The notes: a model not told the origin generated them from the letters alone. 64,000 nucleotides of DNA from Hydractinia symbiolongicarpus (GCF_029227915.1 NC_079877.1:17716851-17780850), one strand, 5' to 3'; numbered from the stretch's first letter, positions 37,709 to 48,345 are shown. Made by a program: numbers and translations.

Positions 37709-37746
37709 TCCTACTGTATGCCATGATCGTCTATGTTCTATGTTGA
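37681..37746 (+). CDS. Micro-ORF, 21-aa hydrophobic peptide
   Basis: MDICLPIAIVLLYAMIVYVL plus Cys and stop: one membrane helix and nothing else. It overlaps the PolB tail in another frame and sits 21 bp before the gene at 37768. In element 1 a comparable helix is fused in frame to the homologue of that gene, which supports it being a real leader or mini-gene. Confidence 0.45.
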   Translation: MDICLPIAIVLLYAMIVYVLC

Positions 37747-37767
37747 CATCGACTACTAATAAAGAGA

Positions 37768-38238
37768 ATGTCAGATCTTGCACAAGTACTCGACACAGCT
37801 TCTGGAAAATATAAACAGATAGAGAAACCCATCGATAAACGCAAGGCTTTGAAGGAGGCCCCGAGGAAAGGCAAAGGGCATCTCCTGCCCAGAAAATGCA
37901 CAGAAGGGTTTGTCGATAAGGCTCCGGAAGAGGCAATCAACAAGGTACATACCGATTACGTACAACGCGAGCTTCAAGAGAAGGGGGAGAAAACAGCTAG
38001 GGCACTGTCTACCCACGTGATCAGTTTATATGCTAGCATGATTGGAAATATAGTTGATATTGACTCCGTTGAGGATCTTCGCAGGGACATTGAGGATGAC
38101 CCTATCATTAAAGAGTACTGTACCATTGGGAGGTGTCTGGCACCCTTCTTGGTAGCAGGACATACAGCGAGGCATATAGGTAAAAGGAAACAGGAGGAGG
38201 TGGCGAAGGGGGAAGATAGAGCGGAGACCGTGCTATAA
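37768..38238 (+). CDS. Conserved Polinton protein, homologue of 27344-27850 (156 aa)
   Basis: Soluble and Lys/Glu-rich. The N-terminal half (KYKQIEKPIDKRKALKEAPR) is variable; the conserved C-terminal half is ALSTHVISLYASMIGNIVDI, DLRRDIEDDPIIKEYCTIGR, CLAPFLVAGHTARHIG. The same order of blocks is found in element 1. Open throughout, unlike most genes of this element. It is followed after five bases by the next ATG, so the two look co-transcribed. Confidence 0.75.
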   Translation: MSDLAQVLDTASGKYKQIEKPIDKRKALKEAPRKGKGHLLPRKCTEGFVDKAPEEAINKVHTDYVQRELQEKGEKTARALSTHVISLYASMIGNIVDIDSVEDLRRDIEDDPIIKEYCTIGRCLAPFLVAGHTARHIGKRKQEEVAKGEDRAETVL

Positions 38239-38243
38239 ATAAA

Positions 38244-38591
38244 ATGAGTGAAGTTGAACAAAAAGAGGAAAGGGTCATAACCAAGAAGAACAAAGGTCGT
38301 GTATCGGCTGGTAAGAGACTTGCTGAGTGGAACCGCAAGAACAAGGCCGACCTACGGAAGAACGTGAGTAAAGAACCTTCACAAGATGATCAAGAACCTG
38401 CGGCAAGTTCTAGCAAGTCAACAGAAATATACATGTACGGTGTAGGGACGTTGGCTATATTAACGATAGGCGTCGTGGTCTGGTACAGGTTTGGTAGGGG
38501 TGAATCCAACAAGCCGGCGACTAATCCAGAGCCTCAGCAGGGAAAACAGGGCAAATTTCAACCAAATATCGATATTTTTAAGATGCAATGA
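38244..38591 (+). CDS. AGKR-motif single-pass membrane protein, homologue of 26983-27384 (115 aa)
   Basis: Basic N-terminal block GRVSAGKRLAEWNRKNKADL, polar linker, one helix (VGTLAILTIGVVVWYRFG), then a Pro/Gln/Lys tail. The helix closely resembles the one at the end of the PolB frame (YGLGMLAILVIFISVWYKW), suggesting local duplication. Open frame retained. Confidence 0.75.
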   Translation: MSEVEQKEERVITKKNKGRVSAGKRLAEWNRKNKADLRKNVSKEPSQDDQEPAASSSKSTEIYMYGVGTLAILTIGVVVWYRFGRGESNKPATNPEPQQGKQGKFQPNIDIFKMQ

Positions 38592-38709
38592 TTTTCACCT
38601 AATAAATGGAAGTAAACACGATGACAGCAATATAAGTCCGAAAGAGACGATGGTCATTGACTCACTTTAGGAGTCTGTCAGGTTAGTATCGTACACTATA
38701 TTAATCGCC

Positions 38710-38868
38710 ATGGGGGCAAAAAGGGCTTTAGGGGTTTCCAGGCCCGGCGCTAAGATGGATTTGGAGGACGGCCTGAAGCTAGCCGGTTATGTGACAGCAG
38801 CAATCCTATTCGACGAATATGCCATCAAACAGGGATGGCACAAAAAATCTCTAATACCTCCGAAATAG
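38710..38868 (+). CDS. Small conserved protein, homologue of 26711-26938 (52 aa)
   Basis: ATG 38710 to TAG 38866-38868. GVSRPGAKMDLEDGLKLAGY and EYAIKQGWHKKSLIP align with the second half of the element-1 protein (FDLEDTGKLVA, EYLVKQKNIP); the element-1 N-terminal membrane helix is absent or lost here. Found by comparison of the two elements. Confidence 0.65.
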   Translation: MGAKRALGVSRPGAKMDLEDGLKLAGYVTAAILFDEYAIKQGWHKKSLIPPK

Positions 38869-38952
38869 ACCGCATGGTAATGTTTCTATTTTACCTCTTA
38901 GGCAAAATAGAAATCGATACGACGCTTTCCAATAAAGAGGACTGGGTAATAA

Positions 38953-39111
38953 ATGGAGGTCAAATGTTGCTCGAAATGTAAAAAAGTGTTAAACCTAGAC
39001 ATGTTCAAGATTAGAGGGAATAATAGGACGAAGAGTTGTATGGGTTGCCTTGCTAAGGCGAGAGAGAGGCGGCGTACAAAATGTAAGGAACCTGCTATCA
39101 ATACAAGGTAG
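38953..39111 (+). CDS. Small zinc-finger protein (52 aa)
   Basis: MEVKCCSKCKKVLNLDMFKI, then RGNNRTKSCMGCLAKARERR: a CxxC ... CxxC pair with spacing for one zinc. Its first 32 residues closely match the N-terminus of the zinc-repeat/HNH protein at 42614 (KCSRCKHFSYLDNFWIRGNG and RTKSC), so it is either a paralogue or a truncated copy. Ends KCKEPAINTR. Confidence 0.6.
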   Translation: MEVKCCSKCKKVLNLDMFKIRGNNRTKSCMGCLAKARERRRTKCKEPAINTR

Positions 39112-39461
39112 ATCCCATTATTATTGATAGGGAGATTCGAGAGCTTAAGCAGGATGATAATTGCTTGCTTTTGTATACCTTGTTGACATACAACATCATA
39201 CCCCAGTACATCGAACTCATTGAAGCACCCCCCGAGAGCTATGAAAAGGCACTGCTCGTTGAAAAATATCGCAAGCTATTGCGATGCCTACAGGGAAAAA
39301 TAACTTATGCCCCACTATCCCTTGAATATAAGACCCAAAATACCAAGCTCTGCCCTGCCTGCCGGGGGTCTTTGGTGAACAATCACGGTGGTGTGTTGAT
39401 CTATTTGTGTTGTGCCGGGGTATATTCAAAAATCCATTTGAGTAAGTGGGACAACTATTAG
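39085..39461 (+). pseudogene. Unidentified ORF with CxxC motif, no ATG
   Basis: Open from 39085 to TAG 39459-39461 without an early ATG. It reads VDPIIIDREIRELKQDDNCL, ELIEAPPESYEKALLVEKYR, TKLCPACRGSLVNNHGG, LIYLCCAGVYSKIHLSKWDNY. It overlaps the 3' end of the zinc-finger gene in another frame, so it may be a frameshifted continuation of it or a gene with a lost start. Not recognised. It ends three bases before the ATPase ATG. Confidence 0.4.
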
Positions 39462-39464
39462 TAA

Positions 39465-40014
39465 ATGTTAGACGTCGTAAAGGGATCACATACGACAATC
39501 TTTACAGGTCAAACGTCATGTGGAAAAACGCGGCGTGTCCTGTACCTCCTCGAAAACGAATATAGGGACACTATCACAATATTGCGATACTGTGCCCTAC
39601 CATACGGTGGAATTCCACCTATTTAGAGAGAACCTCACTCTGGAAGGACCCTTACGTGTTTCTCATAGACCCTAAGACCAGTTGTTTGAATGGATATCTG
39701 ACGAGAGTCTCGACAAGAAAAGGCAGCCGTTGCTTGAGCTTGCCATCAGTGGTAGGCATCGCAAACACAGCTTATGGCTATTAACCCAGACGTATACAGC
39801 CCTGCCAAAAAATTTGAGAAGGCAGAAGAATCAGTTGTTTGCCTGGTACCCCTCGGAACGAAGCGACATGAGAACTATTGATGAGGAGACAAATATCATC
39901 TCGGACTGGGATAATATCAAGGCTGAGTTGAAAAAATCAAAGCATGCCTGCCTGTTCGTGAGATTGGAGCACCCTCGAACTTGGAGTATTATCGAATGGC
40001 CTGCGTTGCTATAA
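39465..40014 (+). pseudogene. Packaging ATPase of element 2, inactivated
   Basis: Starts MLDVVKGSHTTIFTGQTSCG with Walker A GQTSCGKT, then loses frame (TAG near 39625). The conserved C-terminal half resumes at 39682 (LFEWISDESLDKKRQPLLEL, GRHRKHSLWLLTQTYTALPK). Compared with element 1, the segment between the FEWI and KKRQPLL blocks, which carries Walker B, is deleted. The product cannot bind and hydrolyse ATP normally. Confidence 0.82.
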
Positions 40015-40022
40015 GGGAAAAG

Positions 40023-40331
40023 ATGACGTCGCAAGTTATGTTTAACGCGGGAGCAATTGAAACCTTGTCCAACAACCAGGACCAACCTATGTTCAAAAGG
40101 GCCGATCTGGGGAGGTTTTTAGGTCTTGAGAAAGTTAAAAATATGCCAATACCTTCAACTTTCCTATATACCAGGTCTGAAATAGTGGGGTCCAAAGGGG
40201 CATCTTCGCCGGGCCCCCGATCAGGTATGCGAGGAGGAGGGCCATGTAGAACGTTTCAGGAACCATCTCAGGCTTATTGACCTTACCCGGGATGATCTGT
40301 ACGATTTGAGTGTTCCGGGACTAGAGGAATA
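40023..40331 (+). pseudogene. BRO-N/KilA-type DNA-binding-like gene, frameshifted
   Basis: MTSQVMFNAGAIETLSNNQD then FKRADLGRFLGLEKVKNMP resembles the core of viral BRO-N/MSV199-type domains (short strand, then R/A-D-L/I-G-L-G). The frame shifts near 40210; the other frame continues HVERFRNHLRLIDLTRDDLY to a TAG at 40329-40331. The resemblance is short, so the family call is tentative. Confidence 0.35.
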
Positions 40332-40341
40332 GGCAGACGAT

Positions 40342-40373
40342 AATTTTTACTATCCTTGTGGGTAGTAAAAATT
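40342..40373. terminator. Stem-loop between convergent genes of element 2
   Basis: AATTTTTACTATCC, loop TTGT, GGGTAGTAAAAATT: a 14-bp stem with one G.T pair, placed between the ends of the plus-strand cluster (40331) and the minus-strand integrase (40382). Confidence 0.75.
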
Positions 40374-40381
40374 GAGGGCTA

Positions 40382-41359
40382 TTACCAATCCTTAACCTCC
40401 TCTGGAGGTACCTCGACATCCTCCGGTACCAGTACCAATTCCTTTGACACGAAGCTGCGATCGGGAACGTCTTGTAAATAATATAAAACACGACTACTTG
40501 CTACGATACGATCCAACCTGTAAGTATATTTGCTGTAAAAGGCGTCGGTGGCGCGCCTTTTCAAATCTCCATGTTCTTCTCCTGGTTGTAGTAAATACAG
40601 GTACAATCCATCCTCAGGTAAGGGTTTTTATTCGGGGTATTCTTGACTTTTTGCAAGCGGGACATCATCGAGTTTAATAGCCTTGTTAGGTTTTAGGCCG
40701 ATCATGGCAGTTTTGGTATTGTTTAGATTTTTGACGATAGTGTACAGATGTTTCACACATATGCTACTAGTCTCATCGGAAACCAACTCCCGTGCATCTT
40801 TAGGCTTGAATAGTCTTTCGGCAAGGACCTTGCTGTACGACTCCACAAAGGCCGTGAACGTATGATGATATTTCGTGGTAGCCCTCTTAATTTCAACACC
40901 CTTACCTTCTAGGAGCTTGCTCACATCTGATTTGAACTCTGAGCCGTTATCGTTATTGTAGATATCTTTGATCATGTCGACGACTTCGCTAGCCTTCTTT
41001 GTTCGCAAGGGTCTTATTACCTTATAACGCGAGGTCACGTCAATGCCTGTCAGGATGTACTTGTACGTATTACCATATGGTTTGTCGTGGGGCATATACA
41101 GTAGATCAAATTGATGCATCTCATTCGGTGCCGTAATGGTAAAATGGGGATAGTCAATACGTTTCGGGCCTTTGATGTGTCGTAGCCACAAAAGTTGACG
41201 GGATGGCCAGTGGGTAACGCTCTTTTTTGATGGACCGCTCACTTTCGCAAGCAGTCTGATAGCTTTGCGTCCGACCGACAGATTCTCCGGAGTGTAGTAG
41301 ATATTGCTTAGCCTTTTAGCCTCTTTCTCTGTAACGACATGTGGTGATTTTTCTGACAT
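40382..41359 (-). pseudogene. Retroviral-type (rve) integrase of element 2, broken
   Basis: Two frames: 40628-41359 and 40382-40606. D (HQFDLLYMP), D (NDNGSEF) and E (TAFVES) are present with 35 residues between the last two. Relative to element 1 about 12 residues before the second Asp (the ...PKTFQC segment) are missing, and the frame is lost near 40610-40630, just before the C-terminal YLLQPGEEHGDL and LVPEDVEVPPEEVKDW. Clearly orthologous in sequence to the element-1 integrase although the two PolBs are not. Confidence 0.87.
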
Positions 41360-41395
41360 GTGTTTTATTATATGTCAGAAAACGCATGTTGTTAT

Positions 41396-41792
41396 AGATA
41401 TTTATAGGCTACAAAGCCCAGCAGGGACAGTGATCCTACTATGAATGTCAATTCTCCATCCTGTTGCTTCTTGGAAGGTGTTTCTTGAAATTTTGCAATT
41501 GTGGGGCCCCTTTTTCCGAGGCAATGTAGTATTTATAGAGGTCGTCATCAAGCTCGCGAAGGCTCTTCCCTGCCCTTATTTGCATATCCCTTTGCTCGTT
41601 AAACCAATCTAATTTAGCCTGTCGGTCCCTGATCCATTGAGCCTGAGCCTCATTTAACTTTTTCGACGGCTTCGTCATGCCTCTTCCTCTCTGCCTCGCA
41701 TGCCCCGATAACTTGCTAAATAGATAGTTTGTTCCGGAGAATGCGAGGGCATTTATGGCTGCCCCGGCCACTATAACAGCTATTGTCACCAT
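41396..41792 (-). pseudogene. Conserved helical protein, homologue of 26112-26537, frameshifted
   Basis: GAAINALAFSGTNYLFSKLS and KLNEAQAQWIRDRQAKLDWF match the element-1 protein. The frame shifts near 41480; in the shifted frame the final hydrophobic helix (LTFIVGSLSLLGFVAYKYL) is still readable to TAA at 41396. Confidence 0.75.
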
Positions 41793-41798
41793 GTTTCT

Positions 41799-42614
41799 TT
41801 ATTCTGACACATATAGGTTACCCTTGGCTATATTTTGACTTGCGCACATGGGTTGGGTATTGGTGTAGTGAAGCCTTTTCGCTACCTCATCAAGCGATGG
41901 AACAACCCCATTTTCTCTAGGATTAAATAAATAGGGATTTTATGATCAATATGCCACTCTCCATGGTTATCCCAAGTCATGCCCTCATAAAACTGGGCCT
42001 CGATTTAAGATTGCAGCGTAGTTATGTCGCATCCCAGGTATTCCCGGGAACCGAGCTCCTTGTTTCCCCACGGGGCGTTGTGAGTTCGGCCGCGTATAAC
42101 ATGAGTGAGATGACCGGCAGAATCGCATTTTTTACATGTGGATATCAGTTTTCCATGGTCGCAATACTGACTACCCTTACAATCCTTACAAAAAGACCTC
42201 CGCCTTTCATGGAGGCAAATTTGGCTTCCACCACACTGTTGATCTTATCTTTTGATGGAAGCATATTTCACCTCCCCCACACTCTTTACAGGTGGACCTC
42301 CTCCAACCATGCTTGCAAATGCTTCCACCGCCACACCCTTTACACTGATCCCTCCGCCTACCATGCGTACAAATGCTTCCACCCCCACACTCTTTACATT
42401 GGGATCTCACCCTTTCATGTGTGCAAATCTGATTTCCCTTACAGTCTTTGCATTTGGACCTTTCCTTTTGATGCGGGCACCTATTTCGATCCATTAATAC
42501 CTTTGCCTTATCAAGGAAGTCTATGCAACTTTTAGTTCGACCATTACCCCTGATCCAAAAATTGTCTAAATATGAAAAGTGTTTACATCTCGAACATTTC
42601 CTGGTCTCTTCCAT
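41799..42614 (-). pseudogene. Zinc-repeat protein with C-terminal HNH nuclease, broken
   Basis: ATG 42614 opens a CxxC finger (KCSRCKHFSYLDNF) followed by at least five repeats of about 18 residues of the type GGGSICTHGRRRDQCKGC, each with two Cys pairs and a His, known from large DNA viruses and Polintons. A frameshift near 42215-42235 and a TAA near 42000 interrupt it. Beyond them REYLGCDITTL, FYEGMTWDNHGEWHIDHKIP and LHYTNTQPMCASQNIAKGN form an HNH-type nuclease core (His-Asp-His, then Asn). Stop TAA at 41799-41801, six bases before the next gene's ATG. Likely a zinc-guided DNA nuclease in its intact state. Confidence 0.72.
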
Positions 42615-42660
42615 ATTAACTCGTTTTTGTCCTAGGAGGTCAAACACGAGTTGTGGTCAT

Positions 42661-43938
42661 TTAATACTCCACATGATTAAGCCTGCCATCCAGGACATTA
42701 AGCTGAGCATCTTGTAACAGATACACGTAGCATTTAAAATTCCCGGTACCGTCGGCTTCTTTGGTGATATGCAGGGTTATACCATCACTCAGTCGCTGTA
42801 GTGGTCTCCCACTACCATGCAAAATATTGTCGGGGTGTTCCCGAAAAACGATGAAGGGGGCATAATTTCTACCGAAAAACTGACCTATGGTCACGTTCGA
42901 GTCGCGACTACCAAAGAGGTTCACAACTTGCTCCAGATGATATTTCTGGAGTATTGCGTGAGAGTAGAGTTCATTGGGCTCGCCCTCAACCGTCACGCTG
43001 ATCTTATCAATTTTTGGGTTGCAATACGTCTCATTGACACCGGCGTAAGCCTTTACTTTTCCGGGGTCTATGAATAATAACAGGACACCTTTGAAGGACT
43101 TAGCGGGGGCATCAACCTGGAGGTTATATGAGCTATCACTTTTTTTTCATAGTCACAACCTTCATCCTGAATACTCTTTCATAGGGTAGTGCTAGTCTCG
43201 AATATCGGGACATCATGGCGCTTGCCAGACCCTCATGAGTAGTTTTATCGAATTCCAGTCTGATATTGGTTATCTTATATTTAGCATTGGGTGGTTTGGC
43301 TGCTGTAGACCCCGAGGCTGCCGTCCCTCCATCCTTTATGACGTCGGCGTAAGGTGCGAAGTTTAATATGAATTTCAATCTGTCGTACAGGCCTGCCGGA
43401 TAGAATGGTAGATCCCTCGTCAGCTCGAACATTTGGCCCAGGGGTATTGAAAATTTGCTCCCATAGGCTTTAACGATTGTTTCTCTTCATCCGTCCCGAC
43501 TTGGCCGGTGGCCTTGACCTGCAGGGTCCTGATGGTACCGTCGTTTGGATTAATACCTTGTAGGATGAGGTTGTTTTCACAATCGAACTTAGGTAGCCAG
43601 AGGTCCCGATAGACAGCTAGGATATTGTAGTCGCTAATGTTCTGCACTTCCTTACCGTTTAAAGCAATACGCAGGCCTTTCATCAGACTTTTTCCTATGT
43701 TACTGACAATGGTACGTGTTGTATTAGTTCCCGTAAGGGCTAAGTCGAATAAGAGTTTTAGACTACCCGAGAAGATCACATCATTTTGGGGCATGTTAGG
43801 TATGTCGATATAAAAATCCTCATTCTGATTAATAGTCGACGGGATATGCGAAGTCTGAACCGTCCGTCTCCTACCTTTCAGGCCTAATAGCTGCTTAGTC
43901 TCAGCATATGGGTCCAGAACTGTTCCGAATGTATTCAT
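42661..43938 (-). pseudogene. Major capsid protein of element 2, two frameshifts
   Basis: N-terminal part 43420-43938 (NQNEDFYIDIPNMPQNDVIF, TIVSNIGKSLMKGLRIALNG, YRDLWLPKFD), middle 43136-43432 (PNAKYKITNIRLEF) and C-terminal part 42661-43140 (LHGSGRPLQRLSDGITLHI, DAQLNVLDG). The first break lies near 43430-43490 and the second at an A/T homopolymer at 43140-43148. It aligns over its length with the element-1 capsid protein. Confidence 0.82.
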
Positions 43939-43976
43939 GGTATTTATTATAGGAGGAGAAATGTTGTAAATAAAGT

Positions 43977-45256
43977 ATGGCCGATAATCCGGCATATGAT
44001 TTTACAGACGAAAAAGACATAGGTAAGCATGGTAAAGGTGACAAGGGAAATACCCAGTAATCGACGCAATTACTTCAACGCCGGGACAGCAGCAGGGAGG
44101 TACGCGTAGACGATTGGGGTTGGTCACGGAGTCGACCTAGACTATACTTTTTAAATCGAAGGTTGATAGTCTATATACAAATCCAAGGGATGGGCTGGGT
44201 ATGACGCCCAATGCAATGCATTACGATAGGTTCCGAATGGGTGAGAATGGTGGACTTGTTATAAAAAAGGTTGTGACGGGAAAGAGATCACTACCGGAAG
44301 TAGTACTGACGTTACAGGACAGTAATTTTCCAACAATTGGACAGCTCCAGATTAGGTTAGGTGGTACACGTATGAAGGCCATAGGCTTTGATGGATATCA
44401 AACGCCCAATAAAGGTAGTAAGACAGAGGCCCAGAATCTTATCCATGATGTTAATTTCCTTAAGAATAGGGATAAGGATGAAAGGACCCCTTTGATAAGG
44501 TCTGAGGTGATAGAGATGGAAACAATCGATAGTATTCAAAATTTTGCTCAAGACGTCGAAGGCTATATAGATACCTCCTTTGCAGGCATTGACGACCAGG
44601 AGGAGGAGATTGATATAGGGGCTATTAGGCTGGAAATTGAGACTCTTCAGAAGAATATCAAGGAGGTGAAAGAAAAATTAAACAATTATAACAGTAAATT
44701 AAGCACGGCAGAGGGCAAACTGAAAGAACTTAAGAAGCAGAATACCGGGGTTCGAAATATTGATGTGGTTGAGAAGGAAATCGCAAAATTGAAGTAGGAT
44801 AGGAAGAATAAATTGGGTAGGCATGGTATACTTTCCTCCGAAGCTTTTAAGCATCTAAGAAATATTAGGTCTGAATTAATGAAAATCGCTGGGGATGACA
44901 TGCCTTTGCTAGAGAAGCTTAGGACACTTTTTCGAGAGCAAGGTCTTACCTTGGCTAGTATTGGTCTACTGGTTTCCACCATTGTACTTGCCGTTACTGG
45001 AGGGGGTGCCGCGGCGGATGTTGCAGGAGGAAGTGCCACAGGGAAAGGGTTTGTGGAGAAACAGCTTGAAAGTCTCCGTAAGTTCCTGAAATACCTGGCA
45101 GGTAAGAAAGGTGTTGCATTACCGGGGATTATAGGTACGGTTGTCTTGTTCTTTTTGAGGGTGGCCGCAACAGTCGTGGAATATGCGGCAAAACATCTGT
45201 ACATGGCCATCGCGGCTGCCGTTTGGTTTGTGGTGTTCTATGTTAGGGGAGTATAA
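43977..45256 (+). pseudogene. Coiled-coil membrane protein, homologue of 24776-26056, broken
   Basis: ATG 43977 starts MADNPAYDFTDEKD, then a stop and frame change before 44201. From there: coiled coil (IETLQKNIKEVKEKLNNYN), in-frame TAG at 44795-44797, then the conserved LLEKLRTLFREQGLTLASIG followed by hydrophobic segments (LLVSTIVLAVTGGGAAADVA, VALPGIIGTVVLFFLRVA) and a last helix (LYMAIAAAVWFVVFYV). It overlaps the next gene's 3' end on the opposite strand by about 19 bp. Confidence 0.78.
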
Positions 45257-46482
45257 TATCTTTTAAGCCATATATATGCAATGATGATCCCAACCCCTGT
45301 TGTGATTAATGCGGCCTTCGTATCCTCATGCTGGTTTTGTGGAGGTTGTTTGGGAGGCTGCTTGGGAGACGATATTGTGGGGCCAGGAGGTATGGATGGT
45401 ATAGCCTGTATAGTATGATCTGGTATATGGGGCGTGTTATGCTTCGGAGGTATAGGATGCGTGTCATGCCTTGGTATAGGTGCTTTAGCAGTATGCTTGA
45501 GGGGTGCGGTATGACCCACAATAGGTTTGTTATTCAAGTCAAGCCTTATACCAATCATCGCACTTGCGGGGGCAATCAAAATGTTATTATTATACCCGAC
45601 AATTTTACCTATACGCAGATTCATATCGGAGGGCAACATATACACGTGATGCACGACAGCAAAGTTTACCGGGGTCCGGGCATACTGGAGTACCTTTTGG
45701 AAGTCCATAATGTCATGGCTTACATTTTCTTGCCTTTGGACCATGGCCTCGAATTTCTGTACCAGGATCTGTCCTGCCGTGTAGTTATCCGCATTCGATC
45801 CGATGAGAGATGCTTTGGCATCTGCCTGAGACCCCAGCAACAGCACTACGGAGACACGAATACTCTCATTCAGCTTAGTCAGGTCCTCCGACGTCAGACC
45901 TTGGATTGTCGGCATGATGAACTTGGCCCAGTCCCCATCAACCTGCGGCCACCATCTACCATCTGTTAACGACGACATGACAGTTTTGAATTTGTTCAAA
46001 GCGTTAGGCTCTGCACCGTACTCGCGACACACTTGGGCATAGCCCGAGCGGCTATATGGGTTTTTGTACTGTGAGAACCCATCATCATATGGCATGGGCA
46101 CCTTCATCCTTGCCAGAATACGACGCATGTGGTAGTACGTGTGAAATTTGAAGATACAAAGATTCATAGGGTTGATGAGTGGTACGGAGCCTGTCATGTG
46201 TTTGCTACAGATGCCTAATGCGGTGGTTGCACAATGGGTAGCGAAATTGACCTGAATGTTCCAATAGGTCAGCGCCTGACCTTTCCACCCGACTTGAACC
46301 GGGTCATCAAGGTAGGTTGTTGGAACTTTTATGGCATACTTGGTAAACTCGGGGAATGTCACGGAGATATGGGAGTCTGTACTCACGTACAGGTTCTGAT
46401 GCTCCAGGTTGCTTACACCAGGCGGCCATTCACCCCTGTTACTTTTATACTTTGCAGAGTGGTTGTATTGGTAGATGTTCAT
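45238..46482 (-). CDS. Conserved Polinton tail-anchored protein, homologue of 30605-31773 (414 aa)
   Basis: One of the few intact frames in element 2. ATG 46482 (MNIYQYNHSAKYKSN) matches the element-1 start. Blocks: YWNIQVNFATHCATTALGI, FKFHTYYHMRRILARMKVPM, NPYSRSGYAQVCREYGAEPN, RVSVVLLLGSQADAKASLIG, YMLPSDMNLRIGKIVGYNN. The linker (~320-390) is Pro/His/Lys/Ile-rich (PIPPKHNTPHIPDH). The last helix AALITTGVGIIIAYIWL ends KRYYTPLT. It appears type-II or tail-anchored, with no signal peptide. Survival of a full-length frame in a decayed element is notable. Function unknown. Confidence 0.8.
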   Translation of the reverse strand: MNIYQYNHSAKYKSNRGEWPPGVSNLEHQNLYVSTDSHISVTFPEFTKYAIKVPTTYLDDPVQVGWKGQALTYWNIQVNFATHCATTALGICSKHMTGSVPLINPMNLCIFKFHTYYHMRRILARMKVPMPYDDGFSQYKNPYSRSGYAQVCREYGAEPNALNKFKTVMSSLTDGRWWPQVDGDWAKFIMPTIQGLTSEDLTKLNESIRVSVVLLLGSQADAKASLIGSNADNYTAGQILVQKFEAMVQRQENVSHDIMDFQKVLQYARTPVNFAVVHHVYMLPSDMNLRIGKIVGYNNNILIAPASAMIGIRLDLNNKPIVGHTAPLKHTAKAPIPRHDTHPIPPKHNTPHIPDHTIQAIPSIPPGPTISSPKQPPKQPPQNQHEDTKAALITTGVGIIIAYIWLKRYYTPLT

Positions 46483-46500
46483 TTCTTTAAACAAAAGGAT

Positions 46501-46854
46501 ATGAAACAACTGTACATCACCGAAATAGATAAACCTACAATATTTGAAGACTACCTGGGGCAGGATAGTAGGATAGCCTTGAAATCGATCAGTGTTAGAC
46601 CTGCAGGGCTTAACCTGTATAGTAACAATGATTTTACCATCCGCAAGGTTGGGCCCGATCAGAGGGTAACTCGTATTGAAATCATGAACGACCTGTACAA
46701 GATAGAGGATTTGGCGAGTATCGTCAATAGCCAAGCGGAGAATAAGATTAAACTGTTTGTCCTTAAAAACGGACTCTGCAGGCTCCGTGTCGGCGATGGC
46801 TATACGGTGGTGATTAACAGACCACTACAGGAGCTCCTGGGTCTACCCTATTAA
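46501..46854 (+). CDS. Possible minor capsid counterpart in element 2 (117 aa)
   Basis: MKQLYITEIDKPTIFEDYLG, RVTRIEIMNDLYKIEDLASI, GDGYTVVINRPLQELLGLPY. Same strand pattern and the same head-to-head position relative to the tail-anchored gene as 30003-30566 in element 1, but shorter (TAA at 46852-46854), so perhaps truncated by a stop. Homology is suggestive only. Confidence 0.5.
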   Translation: MKQLYITEIDKPTIFEDYLGQDSRIALKSISVRPAGLNLYSNNDFTIRKVGPDQRVTRIEIMNDLYKIEDLASIVNSQAENKIKLFVLKNGLCRLRVGDGYTVVINRPLQELLGLPY

Positions 46855-47165
46855 CCCGCTAAAAAGTACTACACGAGTGGTGACCATGATGCCTATTACA
46901 AGACCGAAATTTACCATAGTCTGAGACTTATTTGCCCCAGTTGGATGAGGACGATTGTCTGTTAAATGGCAAAAATCTAAAATTTTGGCCCTGCTTCCTA
47001 CCAAAGAAATAAACGCTTGAGGGGACATGCTGAACTGGACTTTTGATACCCCTGTATACCTTCCACTAAAAAGCTCCACGGACTGTTTGGAATTCCTTTT
47101 ACAGACATCTTCCACCATGAACAAAATGTGACGTTCACCGGCCTTACGATGTGCATTCTTATAGA
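46843..47165 (-). pseudogene. Membrane-anchored ORF cut by the microsatellite insertion
   Basis: The minus-strand frame is open into the insertion border: YKNAHRKAGERHILFMVEDV, VELFSGRYTGVSKVQFSMSP, then a C-terminal hydrophobic helix (MVNFGLVIGIMVTTRVVLF). There is no ATG before the insertion at ~47168, so the 5' part is missing. It converges on the gene at 46501-46854. Unrecognised; it could be a spurious frame. Confidence 0.35.
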
Positions 47166-47167
47166 AC

Positions 47168-48345
<1,178 letters not shown>

